Program-made: the position numbers and the translations under genes
The notes under the pieces: model-generated
Databases searched by the model: none
What the model was told of the DNA's origin: nothing
What the model saw: only the letters and a program-made list of their open reading frames with translations
Part shown: positions 15,101 through 24,664 of the stretch, piece after piece
How the letters are laid out: every line of letters begins with the position of its first letter
How positions within the stretch are numbered: the first letter of the stretch is position 1
Origin: an uncultured Oscillospiraceae bacterium
Lineage (GTDB): Bacteria > Bacillota > Clostridia > Oscillospirales > Acutalibacteraceae
DNA: 50,225 nt
Reading direction: 5' to 3'
Assembly (NCBI GenBank): GCA_902465155.1
Contig: CABQLY010000017.1
Location: 1-50,225, forward strand

Positions 15101-16354
15101 TTAATTGGCCGAAATTTGGGCGCCAACACTTTGCAGCGTTTCGCAAACCTGCTCGTACCCGCGGTAAATGTGCTCGGCCTTTTCAACGGTGGAGCAGCCC
15201 TTGGCTGCCAAAGCGGCAACCAGCATGGCGGCCCCGCCACGCAGGTCGGTACATTCTACCTTAGCTGGGTAAAGCCGCTGCACCCCGTTAATTACCGCAA
15301 CCCGCGCGTTGGTTCGCACATCGGCGCCAAAGCGATTTAATTCATCGGTAAACTTATAGCGGTTTTCAAAAATATTTTCAATAAACATGGAGCAGCCCTG
15401 CGCCGTGCTTAACATGGCAATAATGGGCGGTCCGGCGTCGGTAGGAAAGCCGGGGTACGGCATAGTACGCAAAACGGGCACCCGCCCCAGCCGTTCGGGG
15501 GCTGAAAGCAGCACCTCGCCCGGGCGGGACTGCACCGCACAGCCGGCGTTTTTTAACACCGAAAGCACCGGCAAAAGGTGCTGCGGCACAACATTTTTTA
15601 ACAAAAGGCGCGAGCCGGTTACCGCCGCTGCCGCCAAGTAGGTTGCGGCAACAATGCGGTCGGGAATTACCCGGTGCACAGCGCCGTGCAGGGTTGGCAC
15701 GCCGTTAATTTCTATTAAATCGGTTCCGGCGCCGGCAATTTCGGCCCCGCAGGCGTTTAAAAAACTGCAAAGGTCGGTAATTTCCGGCTCGCGGGCCGGG
15801 TTGTGCAGCAGGGTTTTGCCCTTTGCGGTAGCGGCGGCTAAAATAACATTTTCGGTAGCGCCAACGCTGGGAAAGGAAAGGGTAATTTCTGCCCCGGTTA
15901 GGCCCTTTTCGCAGCGGCACTGCAAACGGCCCTGCTCCTCCTCAATTGTAAGGCCAAGCTCGCGCAGGGCGGCTAAATGCAAATCAATAGGTCTTGGCCC
16001 CAACTCGCAGCCGCCCGGGCTGCTAAGGGTTGCCTGCCCGGTTCTGGCGGCTATAGCCCCCAAAAACACAATTGACGACCGCATTTCACGCATTAGCTCG
16101 TCGGGAATATTGGCCTTTGAAACAACGCGGGCATTAATACTTAGCACGGTGCCCTGCCGCTGTACCCGCACCCCCAAATGCTTTAAAATGGCAATGGCGG
16201 CACGCACATCTGAAAGCTCCGGACAATTATGTATTTCACATTCTCCACGGCACAGCACCGTTCCGGCTAAAATTGGTAAGGCACTGTTTTTAGCCCCTTG
16301 CAGCGGAATAACGCCCGAAAGCCTTTGGCCGCCGTTAACGGTTATTGCAGACAT
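15101..16354 (-). CDS. murA: UDP-N-acetylglucosamine 1-carboxyvinyltransferase MurA
   Basis: 417 residues, transferring enolpyruvate from PEP to UDP-GlcNAc, the first committed step of peptidoglycan synthesis in the cytoplasm. QGAKNSALPILAG contains the conserved Lys-Asn pair, and the catalytic Cys lies in SPGGCELGPRPIDLH, so the enzyme has the fosfomycin-target cysteine. ATG 16354 lies about 11 bases after GAAGGG; a GTG four codons upstream is too close to that site. murA is not a usual dcw member at this position; here it sits between murG and ftsQ, where Bacillus has murB. Confidence 0.96.
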   Translation of the reverse strand: MSAITVNGGQRLSGVIPLQGAKNSALPILAGTVLCRGECEIHNCPELSDVRAAIAILKHLGVRVQRQGTVLSINARVVSKANIPDELMREMRSSIVFLGAIAARTGQATLSSPGGCELGPRPIDLHLAALRELGLTIEEEQGRLQCRCEKGLTGAEITLSFPSVGATENVILAAATAKGKTLLHNPAREPEITDLCSFLNACGAEIAGAGTDLIEINGVPTLHGAVHRVIPDRIVAATYLAAAAVTGSRLLLKNVVPQHLLPVLSVLKNAGCAVQSRPGEVLLSAPERLGRVPVLRTMPYPGFPTDAGPPIIAMLSTAQGCSMFIENIFENRYKFTDELNRFGADVRTNARVAVINGVQRLYPAKVECTDLRGGAAMLVAALAAKGCSTVEKAEHIYRGYEQVCETLQSVGAQISAN

Positions 16355-16532
16355 AGCACAACGCACCCTTCAACAAAAAAATCTCTTTGCTTTCAGTGTA
16401 TGCATTGCGGCAAAATTGTTTCCAAAGCGAAAATTACAAACAAAACATTCGGGCAAAAGCTGCGCAAACTTCTTAAGGCAAAAGCCGCGGCTTTTAAACC
16501 GGCACCCGACCTGCAGAGCCCCGACCCGACCG

Positions 16533-16630
16533 GCAGAGAGCAGCCCGGCTGGCAGAAAACCTGCTCAGCCAACAGAAAACCTGCCCGGCCAACAGAAAAC
16601 CGACTCGACTAACAGAAAACCGACCCACAA
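16533..16630. repeat. Degenerate 20 bp tandem repeat between murG and murA
   Basis: The octamer CAGAAAAC recurs exactly every 20 bases (16553, 16573, 16593, 16613), with decayed copies upstream and a CTGCCCGGCCAA-like body. It lies in the 442-base gap 16355-16796, the largest gap in the dcw cluster, which holds no other recognisable feature. Confidence 0.75.
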
Positions 16631-16796
16631 AAACCGGCCAAATGCAAAACAACCACGGCTTTTGCAAGCCCTTTTGGCCCAAGGCCGGCAGCAATTTTAA
16701 AAACGGGCGTATAGCCCCAAAAGGCAAAAGCCGCAGGGCGTTTAACGGCCCGAAAAATCAGCGCATTTTTAATTAATTTGCCCGTTTACTTAATTT

Positions 16797-17915
16797 TTAC
16801 TTGGTGTAAAGCTTCATAATTTCGTTATAAATGCGCTTGGCGGCGTCGGGAAAAGCGGCCGAGCCGGCCTTTTGCGCCATGCTGTTTAGCTTTTGCGGAT
16901 TATAAATGCAGCTGTTAACCGCTTTTAACAGGCTTTCGCGGTTCAGGTCCTTTTCCTCAATAACCTCGGCCGCGCCAAGCTTTTTTAAAGACATTGCGTT
17001 GTGGTACTGGTGATTTTCGGCAACATAGGGCGAGGGAATTAAAATTGCCGGTTTTTTGCAAACGCACAGCTCGCTTAATGAAATGGCCCCCGCGCGGGAA
17101 AGTACCATATCGGCCGCGACCATACATTCGGCCATATTATCAATATAATCAAAAATCCGCACATTTTCGGCTTTGGGGTCTACCCCCTTTTCGCTCAGCA
17201 GCTGCAAAAAGGCGTTGTACCCCGCCTTGCCGGTTGCGTGAATAAATACCATATCCCCTGCCTGCCACTTTTCGGCAATTAAATCGGCCACGGCGCGGTT
17301 TACCGGGGCGGCCCCCAAGCTGCCGCCGGAGGAAAGCAGCACCGGGCGCTCATCCAGCCCCAGCAGCCGTCGGCAATCACCCTTTTGCAGGGTTAAAAAC
17401 TCAGCGCGAACCGGGTTGCCCGTAATAACCGGCGGTTTTTTCAGCTCTAAACGTTTTTCGGCCTCCGGCATTGCCAGCATAACGGTATCTACCAAGCCAA
17501 CCAGCATTTTGGTAGTAACGCCCGGAAAAGCGTTTTGCTCGTGAATGGCGGTTTTAAAGCCCAGCTTGGCTGCGTCCCGCAAAACGGGGCCGCTAACATA
17601 GCCGCCGGTGCCCACCACAACATCGGGCTGCAGCTGCTTTAGCAGCCGCTTAGCCGCGCAGGAGGAAGTAAAAACCTTTACCAGCGCCGTAAGGTTGCGC
17701 CCCATATTTTTTAAGGTAAGCCTGCGCTGAAAGCCCGCAACATCAATGCCGTAAAAATCGTAGCCGTACGCAGCCACCAGGCGCTGCTCCATACCGCCCT
17801 TTTTGCCAATGTAGCTAATTTTAGCGTTTGGGTGCTGCTGCTTTACATAAGCCGCTGCCGCCAAAGCCGGGTTAATGTGCCCGGCGGTACCGCCGCCCGC
17901 AAATAAAATGTGCAT
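16797..17915 (-). CDS. murG: UDP-GlcNAc:lipid I N-acetylglucosaminyltransferase MurG
   Basis: 372 residues. It adds GlcNAc to lipid I at the inner membrane face to make lipid II. The N-terminal glycine loop is FAGGGTAGHINPALA, the second glycine-rich site is SSGGSLGA, and the donor-site segment is SRAGAISLSELC. ATG 17915 has AAGGGGAA six bases upstream, so the 17 codons of open frame before it are not translated. Position between ftsW and murA follows the usual Firmicute dcw order. Confidence 0.96.
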   Translation of the reverse strand: MHILFAGGGTAGHINPALAAAAYVKQQHPNAKISYIGKKGGMEQRLVAAYGYDFYGIDVAGFQRRLTLKNMGRNLTALVKVFTSSCAAKRLLKQLQPDVVVGTGGYVSGPVLRDAAKLGFKTAIHEQNAFPGVTTKMLVGLVDTVMLAMPEAEKRLELKKPPVITGNPVRAEFLTLQKGDCRRLLGLDERPVLLSSGGSLGAAPVNRAVADLIAEKWQAGDMVFIHATGKAGYNAFLQLLSEKGVDPKAENVRIFDYIDNMAECMVAADMVLSRAGAISLSELCVCKKPAILIPSPYVAENHQYHNAMSLKKLGAAEVIEEKDLNRESLLKAVNSCIYNPQKLNSMAQKAGSAAFPDAAKRIYNEIMKLYTK

Positions 17916-18008
17916 AAAAATTCCCCTTTTAAATAAAACTGCGCCACCCGGCGTTTTAAAGCGCAAGCGGCAAACCGGTTTTAACTTTTTTAAAGCACGC
18001 CAAATTTT

Positions 18009-19181
18009 TTATGTTTTTTCAACATTCGCGCTGCGCGAAATAGAAAGCACAATGCCCATTTGGGTTAGCAGCAGCACCAGCGCCGTGCCGCCGTAGCTAA
18101 AAAACGGCAGGCTAATGCCGGTATTGGGCAGCGTGTTGGTAACAACCAAAATGTTTAAAACGGCCTGCAGCCCAACCTGAAAGGTAAGGCCAACCGCCAT
18201 AAGGGCGCTGAATTTATCCGGCGCTTTCATGGCAATGTAAAATCCGCGCCAAACCAGCGCGCAAAACAGCAAAATAATGGCAACGGCGCCAATAAGGCCC
18301 AGTTCCTCGCAAACAATTGAAAAAATAAAATCGTTGTGCGGCTCGGGCACCCACAAATATTTTTGGCGCGATTCCCCAAATCCGCGGCCCATTACGCCGC
18401 CCGAGCCAATTGCCAGCAGCGACTGAATGGTTTGATAGCCTTTTCCAGTGGCGTCGGCCCACGGGTTAAACCAGTAGGTTAAACGGTCGGAGGCGTAGCC
18501 CACCACGCCCGAAAAAATAGCTATGGCCGCGCCGCCAATGCCAACCCCGGCACCCACCAAAATGTAAATGGCTTTAATTCCGCCAATAATCATTAAAGTT
18601 ATGCCAATTAAAAAAATTAAAATGGTGGCCGAAAGGTGCGTTTCTACCACAACCAGCCCGCAAACAACCCCCAGCAGCGCCCCTAAGGTAAGCACGCCGT
18701 ATTTAAAGGTCTTCATTTTTTTGTAGTTTTTTGCAATAAGGTGCGAAAACAGCAAAATAATTGAAAACTTAGCAATTTCGGAGGGCTGAAAGCTAAACGA
18801 GCCAATAACCAGCCAGCGCTTTTGCTCGGTGCTGGGCAGCATGGGCGGCAGCGCCAAAAGCAAAATTAACAGCGCTACCGAAACGCCGTAAATAACCCAG
18901 GCAAACCGGCGGTAAACATGGCAATTAATGCGCGAGGCGGCCAGCATAAACACAAAGCCAATAACGGCAAAAACCAGCTGCCGAACAATAAAATGGTAGC
19001 TATTATTAAAATAAGCCAGCGCGTAAGCGTAGCTGGCCGAAAACAGCATTAAAAGGCCGCAGGTAAGCAAAATGCTAACCAACGCAAAAAAGCCAATATC
19101 CATTTTTCCCTTTTGAATAAAACCGCCGCGCGTTTTTCTGCGGCTTTTACCCGTAGCTTCAACAGATACTGACTTTTCCAC
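18009..19181 (-). CDS. ftsW: Peptidoglycan polymerase FtsW/SpoVE (SEDS family)
   Basis: 390 residues with a basic cytoplasmic N-terminus and about ten membrane helices. SEDS landmarks are present: PSEIAKFSIILLFSH, the extracellular WNPWAD loop, RGFGESRQKYLWVPEPHNDFIF (read here as RGFGESRQKY and PEPHNDFIF) and NTLPNTGISLPFFSYGG. These proteins polymerise lipid II together with a class-B PBP, here probably the SpoVD-like protein of the same cluster. The start is GTG six bases after AAGGCGGG. FtsW and SpoVE cannot be told apart from sequence alone. Confidence 0.93.
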   Translation of the reverse strand: MEKSVSVEATGKSRRKTRGGFIQKGKMDIGFFALVSILLTCGLLMLFSASYAYALAYFNNSYHFIVRQLVFAVIGFVFMLAASRINCHVYRRFAWVIYGVSVALLILLLALPPMLPSTEQKRWLVIGSFSFQPSEIAKFSIILLFSHLIAKNYKKMKTFKYGVLTLGALLGVVCGLVVVETHLSATILIFLIGITLMIIGGIKAIYILVGAGVGIGGAAIAIFSGVVGYASDRLTYWFNPWADATGKGYQTIQSLLAIGSGGVMGRGFGESRQKYLWVPEPHNDFIFSIVCEELGLIGAVAIILLFCALVWRGFYIAMKAPDKFSALMAVGLTFQVGLQAVLNILVVTNTLPNTGISLPFFSYGGTALVLLLTQMGIVLSISRSANVEKT

Positions 19182-19205
19182 TTTTAACCCGCCTTACCTT
19201 ATATT

Positions 19206-20228
19206 TTATTGAATAAATACCGGCAAAATTGCCAAAATGCAGCCCAGCAGCGTTACAAACGAAAAAACAAAAACAATTTTTTCCTCGCTCCAACCGCACA
19301 TTTCAAAATGGTGGTGAATGGGCGTCATTTTAAAAATGCGCTTTTTGGTACGCTTGTAGTGGCTAACCTGCAGCACCACCGAAAGTGCCTCCAGCAAATA
19401 CACAATGCCCGCCGGAATAAGCAAAATGGGGTAATCTACCGCAAAGGAAAGGCCAACCACCAGCCCGCCCAGCAGCAGCGAGCCGGTATCGCCCATAAAC
19501 ACCTTAGCCGGGTGGGTATTCCACATAATAAAGCCAATGCAGCAGCCTGCGCCGGCCGCCGCCAGCATATTGGCGCCAAAGCTTTTGGTTACGCCGGCTA
19601 TAACCATAAAGGCACAGCAAACAACCAAGGTAACCGAGGTGGCTAAGCCGTCAATCCCATCGGTTAAATTTACAGCGTTTACAAAGCCGTAAATAAAAAT
19701 TAACGCTATGGGCCAAAAAATTAGCCCCACGCCCGACATAATGTTAACATCCCCTAAAAAGGGAATACGGGTAGTGTGCATACCGGAAAACAGCAGTGCA
19801 ATTAAGTACGCGGCGCAAACCAACAGCTGTGCAAAGGTTTTTTGGCGCGGGGTTAGCCCCAAATTGCGTTTTTTAACCACTTTAATATAATCGTCAAAAA
19901 AACCAATTGCGCCCATGCAAAGGGCCAAGGCCGCCGCAGCCAGCCAACGGGCACTGCGGTTAGAATCTGAAAGCAACTCGATTTTAAGACTGTTGCCGGT
20001 AATAAAGGCAAAAATAACCGCCGCGGCAACCGCAACAAAAAGCCCGATTGCCAGCATAATGCCGCCCATGGTTGGGGTGCCTTGCTTGGAATGGTGCCAT
20101 TTCGGTCCGTCCTCTAAAATAGTTTGCCCAAAATGCAGGCGCTTTAAAAAAGGAATGGCCCAAAAGCCCAATAAAAAAGTTACCGCAAAGGCTACCACCG
20201 TAGCTAAAACTGCACTAAAACCACCCAT
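19206..20228 (-). CDS. mraY: Phospho-N-acetylmuramoyl-pentapeptide transferase MraY
   Basis: 340 residues with about ten membrane helices. It transfers phospho-MurNAc-pentapeptide to undecaprenyl phosphate to form lipid I. Hallmarks are GPKWHHSKQGTPTMGG, the aspartate pair in FFDDYIKVVKKRN, NLTDGIDGLA and the HHHFE motif in TPIHHHFEMCGW. It follows murE directly (24 bases), without the murF found in between in most bacteria, and ftsW follows without murD. Confidence 0.96.
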   Translation of the reverse strand: MGGFSAVLATVVAFAVTFLLGFWAIPFLKRLHFGQTILEDGPKWHHSKQGTPTMGGIMLAIGLFVAVAAAVIFAFITGNSLKIELLSDSNRSARWLAAAALALCMGAIGFFDDYIKVVKKRNLGLTPRQKTFAQLLVCAAYLIALLFSGMHTTRIPFLGDVNIMSGVGLIFWPIALIFIYGFVNAVNLTDGIDGLATSVTLVVCCAFMVIAGVTKSFGANMLAAAGAGCCIGFIMWNTHPAKVFMGDTGSLLLGGLVVGLSFAVDYPILLIPAGIVYLLEALSVVLQVSHYKRTKKRIFKMTPIHHHFEMCGWSEEKIVFVFSFVTLLGCILAILPVFIQ

Positions 20229-20252
20229 TTTACTGAATCCCCTGTTTTAAAT

Positions 20253-21695
20253 TTATTTTAACTTTGCTAAAGCGTTGGCCACAACCTCGCGCTCGTCTAA
20301 GTGGATTTTTTGGGTGCCTAACACCTGGTAATCCTCGTGGCCTTTACCCGCTAAAACTATTATATCACCCTTTTTGGCATTTGCAACCGCAAATTCAATT
20401 GCCTCAATGCGGTTTTCAATAACCGTATACGGGGTGTCGCTGTTTTTCATGCCGGCTAAAATATCCTCAATAATGGCGCCGGGCTGCTCGGTTCTGGGGT
20501 TATCGCTGGTTACAATTACATAATCAGCCAGGCTTGCCGCAATGGCGCCCATTTTCGGGCGCTTGGTTTTGTCACGGTCCCCGCCGCAGCCAAACAGAAC
20601 CACCAAACGGTTTTTCGGGCATTCTTTAAAAGTATTTAAAATGTTTTGCAGCCCGTCGGGCGAATGGGCGTAGTCAATAATAATGGTGTAATCCTTACCC
20701 GTGGGCACCACCTCGGCCCGGCCTTTAACGCCGTTTAGCTCGTTTAAAGCGGCGGCAGCCTTGCCCGGATCCACCCCCAAAGCGTCGGCACAGGCGGCCG
20801 CTAACATTGAGTTGTAAACCGAAAAGCGCCCGCCGGTTTTTAGGCTAATGTGCTCCGGCGCCGCGGCGCCGCAAAGGTCGTAATCTACCCCGTCCGGCCG
20901 GTAGGCAATATTTTTGGCGGTGTAATCGGCACCGCTGCCGCCCGCCGAGTAGGAAAGCAGACGGGCTTTGGTCTCGCGCCCTAACTCCTGCAGCAGGCGC
21001 AGGCCGTACAAGTCGTCCATATTAACCACAGCGGTTTTGCACATTTTAAAAAGCTTTTTTTTGGCCTCGTAGTATTTTTCCATGGTCTTGTGGTAATCTA
21101 AATGGTCCTGCGTTAGGTTGGTAAAGGCGGCAACCTCAAACTGCAGGCCCTCTACCCGGCGCTGGTCTAACGAGTGGGAGGAAACCTCCATTACCGCGTA
21201 GCTGCACCCGGCTTTAGCCATTTGGGCAAACAGGGCGTATAAATCAAACATACCGGGGGTGGTGTTGTTGGTTGGAATGGCCTGCTGCCCCACCATGTTT
21301 TGAATGGTACCGATCAGCCCGGTTTTAAACCCGCAGTTTTCTAAAATATGCTTTAGCATATAAGTAGTAGATGTTTTACCGTTGGTGCCGGTAACGCCAA
21401 CCAGCTTTAAATTTTTTGTGGGGTGCCCAAACCAAATGTTGCAAACCTCGGCAAAGGCCTTATGCGTATCCGGCACAATAATTTGGTTTGCAAGCCCTAA
21501 ATCCCGCTCGCACAAAACGGCAACAGCGCCCTGCTGCACGGCGGCGGCAGCGTAGCTGTGCCCGTCGCTTTGCGGGCCGCAAAGGCAAACAAACAGCGTG
21601 CCGGGGCCCGCCTTGCGGGAATCATCGGCAACGGCGGTAATTTCAAGTTCTTTCATGCTTTCGGGACATTCCCGAACCAATTTGCTTAGCTTCAT
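20253..21695 (-). CDS. murE: UDP-MurNAc-tripeptide synthetase MurE (meso-DAP type)
   Basis: 480 residues. It adds the third amino acid to UDP-MurNAc-L-Ala-D-Glu. The ATP loop is GVTGTNGKTST, the Mur-ligase core includes EVSSHSLDQRRVEG, and the specificity motif is DNPR (VTSDNPRTE), which marks meso-diaminopimelate enzymes as opposed to lysine-adding ones. ATG 21695 lies five bases after AAAGGG; an in-frame start five codons upstream has no site. So the cell wall is predicted to be DAP-type. Confidence 0.95.
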   Translation of the reverse strand: MKLSKLVRECPESMKELEITAVADDSRKAGPGTLFVCLCGPQSDGHSYAAAAVQQGAVAVLCERDLGLANQIIVPDTHKAFAEVCNIWFGHPTKNLKLVGVTGTNGKTSTTYMLKHILENCGFKTGLIGTIQNMVGQQAIPTNNTTPGMFDLYALFAQMAKAGCSYAVMEVSSHSLDQRRVEGLQFEVAAFTNLTQDHLDYHKTMEKYYEAKKKLFKMCKTAVVNMDDLYGLRLLQELGRETKARLLSYSAGGSGADYTAKNIAYRPDGVDYDLCGAAAPEHISLKTGGRFSVYNSMLAAACADALGVDPGKAAAALNELNGVKGRAEVVPTGKDYTIIIDYAHSPDGLQNILNTFKECPKNRLVVLFGCGGDRDKTKRPKMGAIAASLADYVIVTSDNPRTEQPGAIIEDILAGMKNSDTPYTVIENRIEAIEFAVANAKKGDIIVLAGKGHEDYQVLGTQKIHLDEREVVANALAKLK

Positions 21696-21742
21696 TAAAA
21701 CCCTTTCCAAGCCGCAACAGCGGCTTTCTTCGGCGGTCTTGG

Positions 21743-24001
21743 TTAACCGCCGGTATCGCCTGTTTCGTTACTTCTAAAATAAACCTCTACCAGGGTGCCG
21801 CGCTCCACTTCGGTTTCGGCCGCAATACTTTGCTGGTACGAAACAACCGCTTTGTTAGAATTAACATTCCCTTTAAACGAGATGTTTAGCCCGTACTGCG
21901 CCGCCAAATTATTAACCTGCGAAAGGCTCATGCCGGTTAGGGCAGGCACCTTGGTTTTTAGCTTTTCGGCCGAGGCTTCGGTGTACAAAATTACCGTGCC
22001 CTGGTTAAATACGGTAGAACCGCTTTCGGGCAGCTGACGAATAACCTTTTGGCCGGAGCCAACAATTTTGTAGGAAAGGCCCTTGGCAGCCACCTCAGAC
22101 TTTGCCGCGTCTACCGTTTTACCAACTACGCCGGGCACCGTTTTGGTAGATTGCATAATCTGTTCGTCGGAATACTGCGGCTGGTAACCTAAGTAGGGCA
22201 GAATTTCTGAAAGAATTTGCCCGCCGGGCGGCGCCGAAATGGTACCGCCGTAGTAGCTGGTGCCGTGCGGTTCGTCTAATAAAAATATCATGGCAATTTC
22301 GGGGTCATCCATTGGGGCAACCCCGCAAAATGAGGCAATGTAAAGCCCCTTTTTGCCGGAGGAAAGCATTTCGGATACCTTTTGCGAGGTACCGGTTTTG
22401 CCGCCAATGCGGTAGCCGGCAACATAAGCGTTTTGCCCGCCGCCGCCGTCTACAACCGCCTCCATAATTTTGCAAATAACCTTCGAGGTCTCGGCCGAAA
22501 CAACCTGGCGCTTTTTTTTGGTTTCTACATTTTTTACAATGTTATTATCTTTATCTACTACCCTGCTTACCACATGCGGCTGCACCAAATACCCCCCGTT
22601 TACCGAGGCGCTAATGGCCGTAAGCAGCTGAATAGGGGTAATTTTAAAGGTTTGACCGAACGATTCGGAAGCCAGCTCGGTAGGGCCCATTTTTTCGGCC
22701 TTGTGGTACTGCGAGCCGGCCTCGCCGGGTAAATCAATACCGGTTTTTTCGGTTAGGCCAAACGCCTCAAAATACTTTGAAAAGGTGTTTACGCCAATTT
22801 GCTGGCCCAAATTAATAAAATACGGGTTGCAGGAATTTTGGGTGGCCTGGGTTAAATTTTGCATACCGTGCCCGGCGTGCTTGTGGCAGGAATACCGCTG
22901 CCCGGCAATTACAATGTAGCCGGGGCAGTTAAAGCTGGTAGAGTAGGTTGCAACATTTTCCTCCACCCCAATGGCGGCGGTTATCACCTTAAAAACCGAG
23001 CCGGGCTCGTACGCGTCGGAAATGGCCTTATTGCGCCACTGGCGGTTTCTAAGCTCCGAAAGCTTTTTGCTGCGCTCCTCGCCGCTTAGGGCGTCTACCT
23101 GCTTTTGCTCCTCGCTGCTTAAAGCAAAGGGGGTATTGCAGTTAAAATCACCCTTGGTTGCCATGGCCAAAATGCCGCCGGTTTTAACATTCATAATAAT
23201 ACAGGTGCCGCGCTCGGCAACCTTATTGTCGGTAACCGCTTTTTCTAAATACTTTTCGGCAACATACTGCACATAAGAATCTATGGTTAAAACAAGGGAA
23301 TGGCCGGGTTGCGCATCTACCACCTTTTCGTAGCTAAAGGGCATATCGGCACCCTTGGCGTTTTTGGCGGCAACCACGCGGCCGGCAACCCCGGTTAATT
23401 CCTCCTCATACTGCAGCTCCAGCCCGTAAAGGCCCTGGTTATCGTCCCCTACAAAGCCCAGCACATTGGCGGCAATATTTTCGGGGTAATAGCGGGTGGT
23501 AGATTGGTCTATGCCAATGTAGGAGGAAAGACTGTACTTGCTGTTCTCCTTTAAAAAGGCCCGAACCTTTTCTACCGTTTCGTCGTTGCATTTTTTCTTA
23601 AGCTCTACATAATAGCTTTTTGTTTTTTCAAGCTTTTTGGCAACCTCGTCGCTCTCCAGCCCTAAAATGGGGGCCAGCTTTTCGCAAATCAGCGCCTTTA
23701 CCGCGCCCTTTTCCTCGTCGTTTTTTAGGTTGGCAATATCGTTCGGGGTAACATAAACGGTCCAAACCGTGGCGCTTTTGGCCAGGGTGTTCATGTTAGA
23801 ATCGTAAATATTTCCGCGCTCGGCCGCAATGTAGGCGTCATGCAGCTGCTGCTCCGAAGCCTTGCTTTGGTACTCTTGCCCGTGCAAAACCATAATGTTA
23901 AACAAGCTAACGCTGGTTACGCTAACGGTTAAAATAATCATTGCCAGCATAACGGTTACCATGCGTTTCCACATCTGCTTACCCGGCCCGGCCGTTGGCA
24001 T
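21743..24001 (-). CDS. spoVD: Class-B penicillin-binding protein with two PASTA domains (SpoVD/PBP2B-like)
   Basis: 752 residues. One N-terminal membrane helix (TVMLAMIILTVSVTSVSLF), a dimerisation domain and a transpeptidase domain with all three motifs: SVFK (in YEPGSVFKVITA), SCN (TQNSCNPYF) and KTG (GGKTGTS). Two PASTA domains follow (VPGVVGKTVDAAKSEVAAKG; VPALTGMSLSQVNNLAAQYG). Two-PASTA class-B PBPs in this dcw position are either the division PBP or the sporulation-specific SpoVD; with only one such gene here it may serve vegetative septation, paired with the FtsW-like protein. The symbol is by similarity. Confidence 0.9.
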   Translation of the reverse strand: MPTAGPGKQMWKRMVTVMLAMIILTVSVTSVSLFNIMVLHGQEYQSKASEQQLHDAYIAAERGNIYDSNMNTLAKSATVWTVYVTPNDIANLKNDEEKGAVKALICEKLAPILGLESDEVAKKLEKTKSYYVELKKKCNDETVEKVRAFLKENSKYSLSSYIGIDQSTTRYYPENIAANVLGFVGDDNQGLYGLELQYEEELTGVAGRVVAAKNAKGADMPFSYEKVVDAQPGHSLVLTIDSYVQYVAEKYLEKAVTDNKVAERGTCIIMNVKTGGILAMATKGDFNCNTPFALSSEEQKQVDALSGEERSKKLSELRNRQWRNKAISDAYEPGSVFKVITAAIGVEENVATYSTSFNCPGYIVIAGQRYSCHKHAGHGMQNLTQATQNSCNPYFINLGQQIGVNTFSKYFEAFGLTEKTGIDLPGEAGSQYHKAEKMGPTELASESFGQTFKITPIQLLTAISASVNGGYLVQPHVVSRVVDKDNNIVKNVETKKKRQVVSAETSKVICKIMEAVVDGGGGQNAYVAGYRIGGKTGTSQKVSEMLSSGKKGLYIASFCGVAPMDDPEIAMIFLLDEPHGTSYYGGTISAPPGGQILSEILPYLGYQPQYSDEQIMQSTKTVPGVVGKTVDAAKSEVAAKGLSYKIVGSGQKVIRQLPESGSTVFNQGTVILYTEASAEKLKTKVPALTGMSLSQVNNLAAQYGLNISFKGNVNSNKAVVSYQQSIAAETEVERGTLVEVYFRSNETGDTGG

Positions 24002-24106
24002 GACGCCTCACCCCTTTTTTACAAATTTTTTAACGGCTAACAAATGCCTAAAACGAGAGTTAAAATTTCTTTTAACTCCCGCCGATAATTTTATGCTGCT
24101 TTTGTT

Positions 24107-24574
24107 TTAATTATGCGCCGCAGTGTTGGTGTTCTGCTCCCCTACTACCGCCTTGTCGGCCTGGTGGGTACGCACATAAACAATTTGGCTTTTATCCATT
24201 TTTTTCATGCCAAGCTCTTTGGCCGAGGTTTCTAAATTCTTGTAAGAAACCTTTTGCTCTAATTCAAAATTAATGCGCGCCAGCTGGCCGTCTACCTCGT
24301 TAATTTGGGCGTCTACCTTTTTAATTTTTTGCTCTACCTCGGTAATTTGGGAACGCAAAAAAATGCCCGCCGCCAGCATGGCAACAATAAACACGGCAAC
24401 CAAAACGGCCGAGGCCTTACCGGCCATAAAGCCGGCGGCACGGCTGCGACTTTTGGCGCGTAAGCTGCGCTGCGCGGGAATTTCAATAATATTGCTCTTT
24501 TTTTTAGGCTCCGGCTGCGCAAACAGGCTAAAATCGTAGGCTAAACCGTCCTCAAAATACTTTAAATTATCCAT
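24107..24574 (-). CDS. ftsL: Cell division protein FtsL (septum initiator type)
   Basis: 155 residues. A polar N-terminus (about 55) is followed by one membrane helix (ASAVLVAVFIVAMLAAGIFL) and an extracellular coiled coil with heptad hydrophobics (ITEVEQKIKKVDAQINEVDG, LARINFELEQKVSYKNLE), then a short tail. This architecture and the place between rsmH and the class-B PBP identify FtsL. ATG 24574 has GGGGAACGG about eight bases upstream, while the ATG five codons earlier has none. Length is somewhat above the Bacillus protein. Confidence 0.85.
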   Translation of the reverse strand: MDNLKYFEDGLAYDFSLFAQPEPKKKSNIIEIPAQRSLRAKSRSRAAGFMAGKASAVLVAVFIVAMLAAGIFLRSQITEVEQKIKKVDAQINEVDGQLARINFELEQKVSYKNLETSAKELGMKKMDKSQIVYVRTHQADKAVVGEQNTNTAAHN

Positions 24575-24664
24575 TGTTCCGTTCCCCATTTTTAAATTTA
24601 TACTTAACTTTATTAAAACGCTCTGCCTTAAAATACTTTGTAATAAACTGTAATAAAACGCCGC

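Noticed and set aside
15654..16700. 348-codon plus-strand frame opposite murA
   Set aside because: It is a shadow of the murA codon structure, rich in Arg/Ser/Pro, with no initiation site, and runs into the 20-bp repeat.
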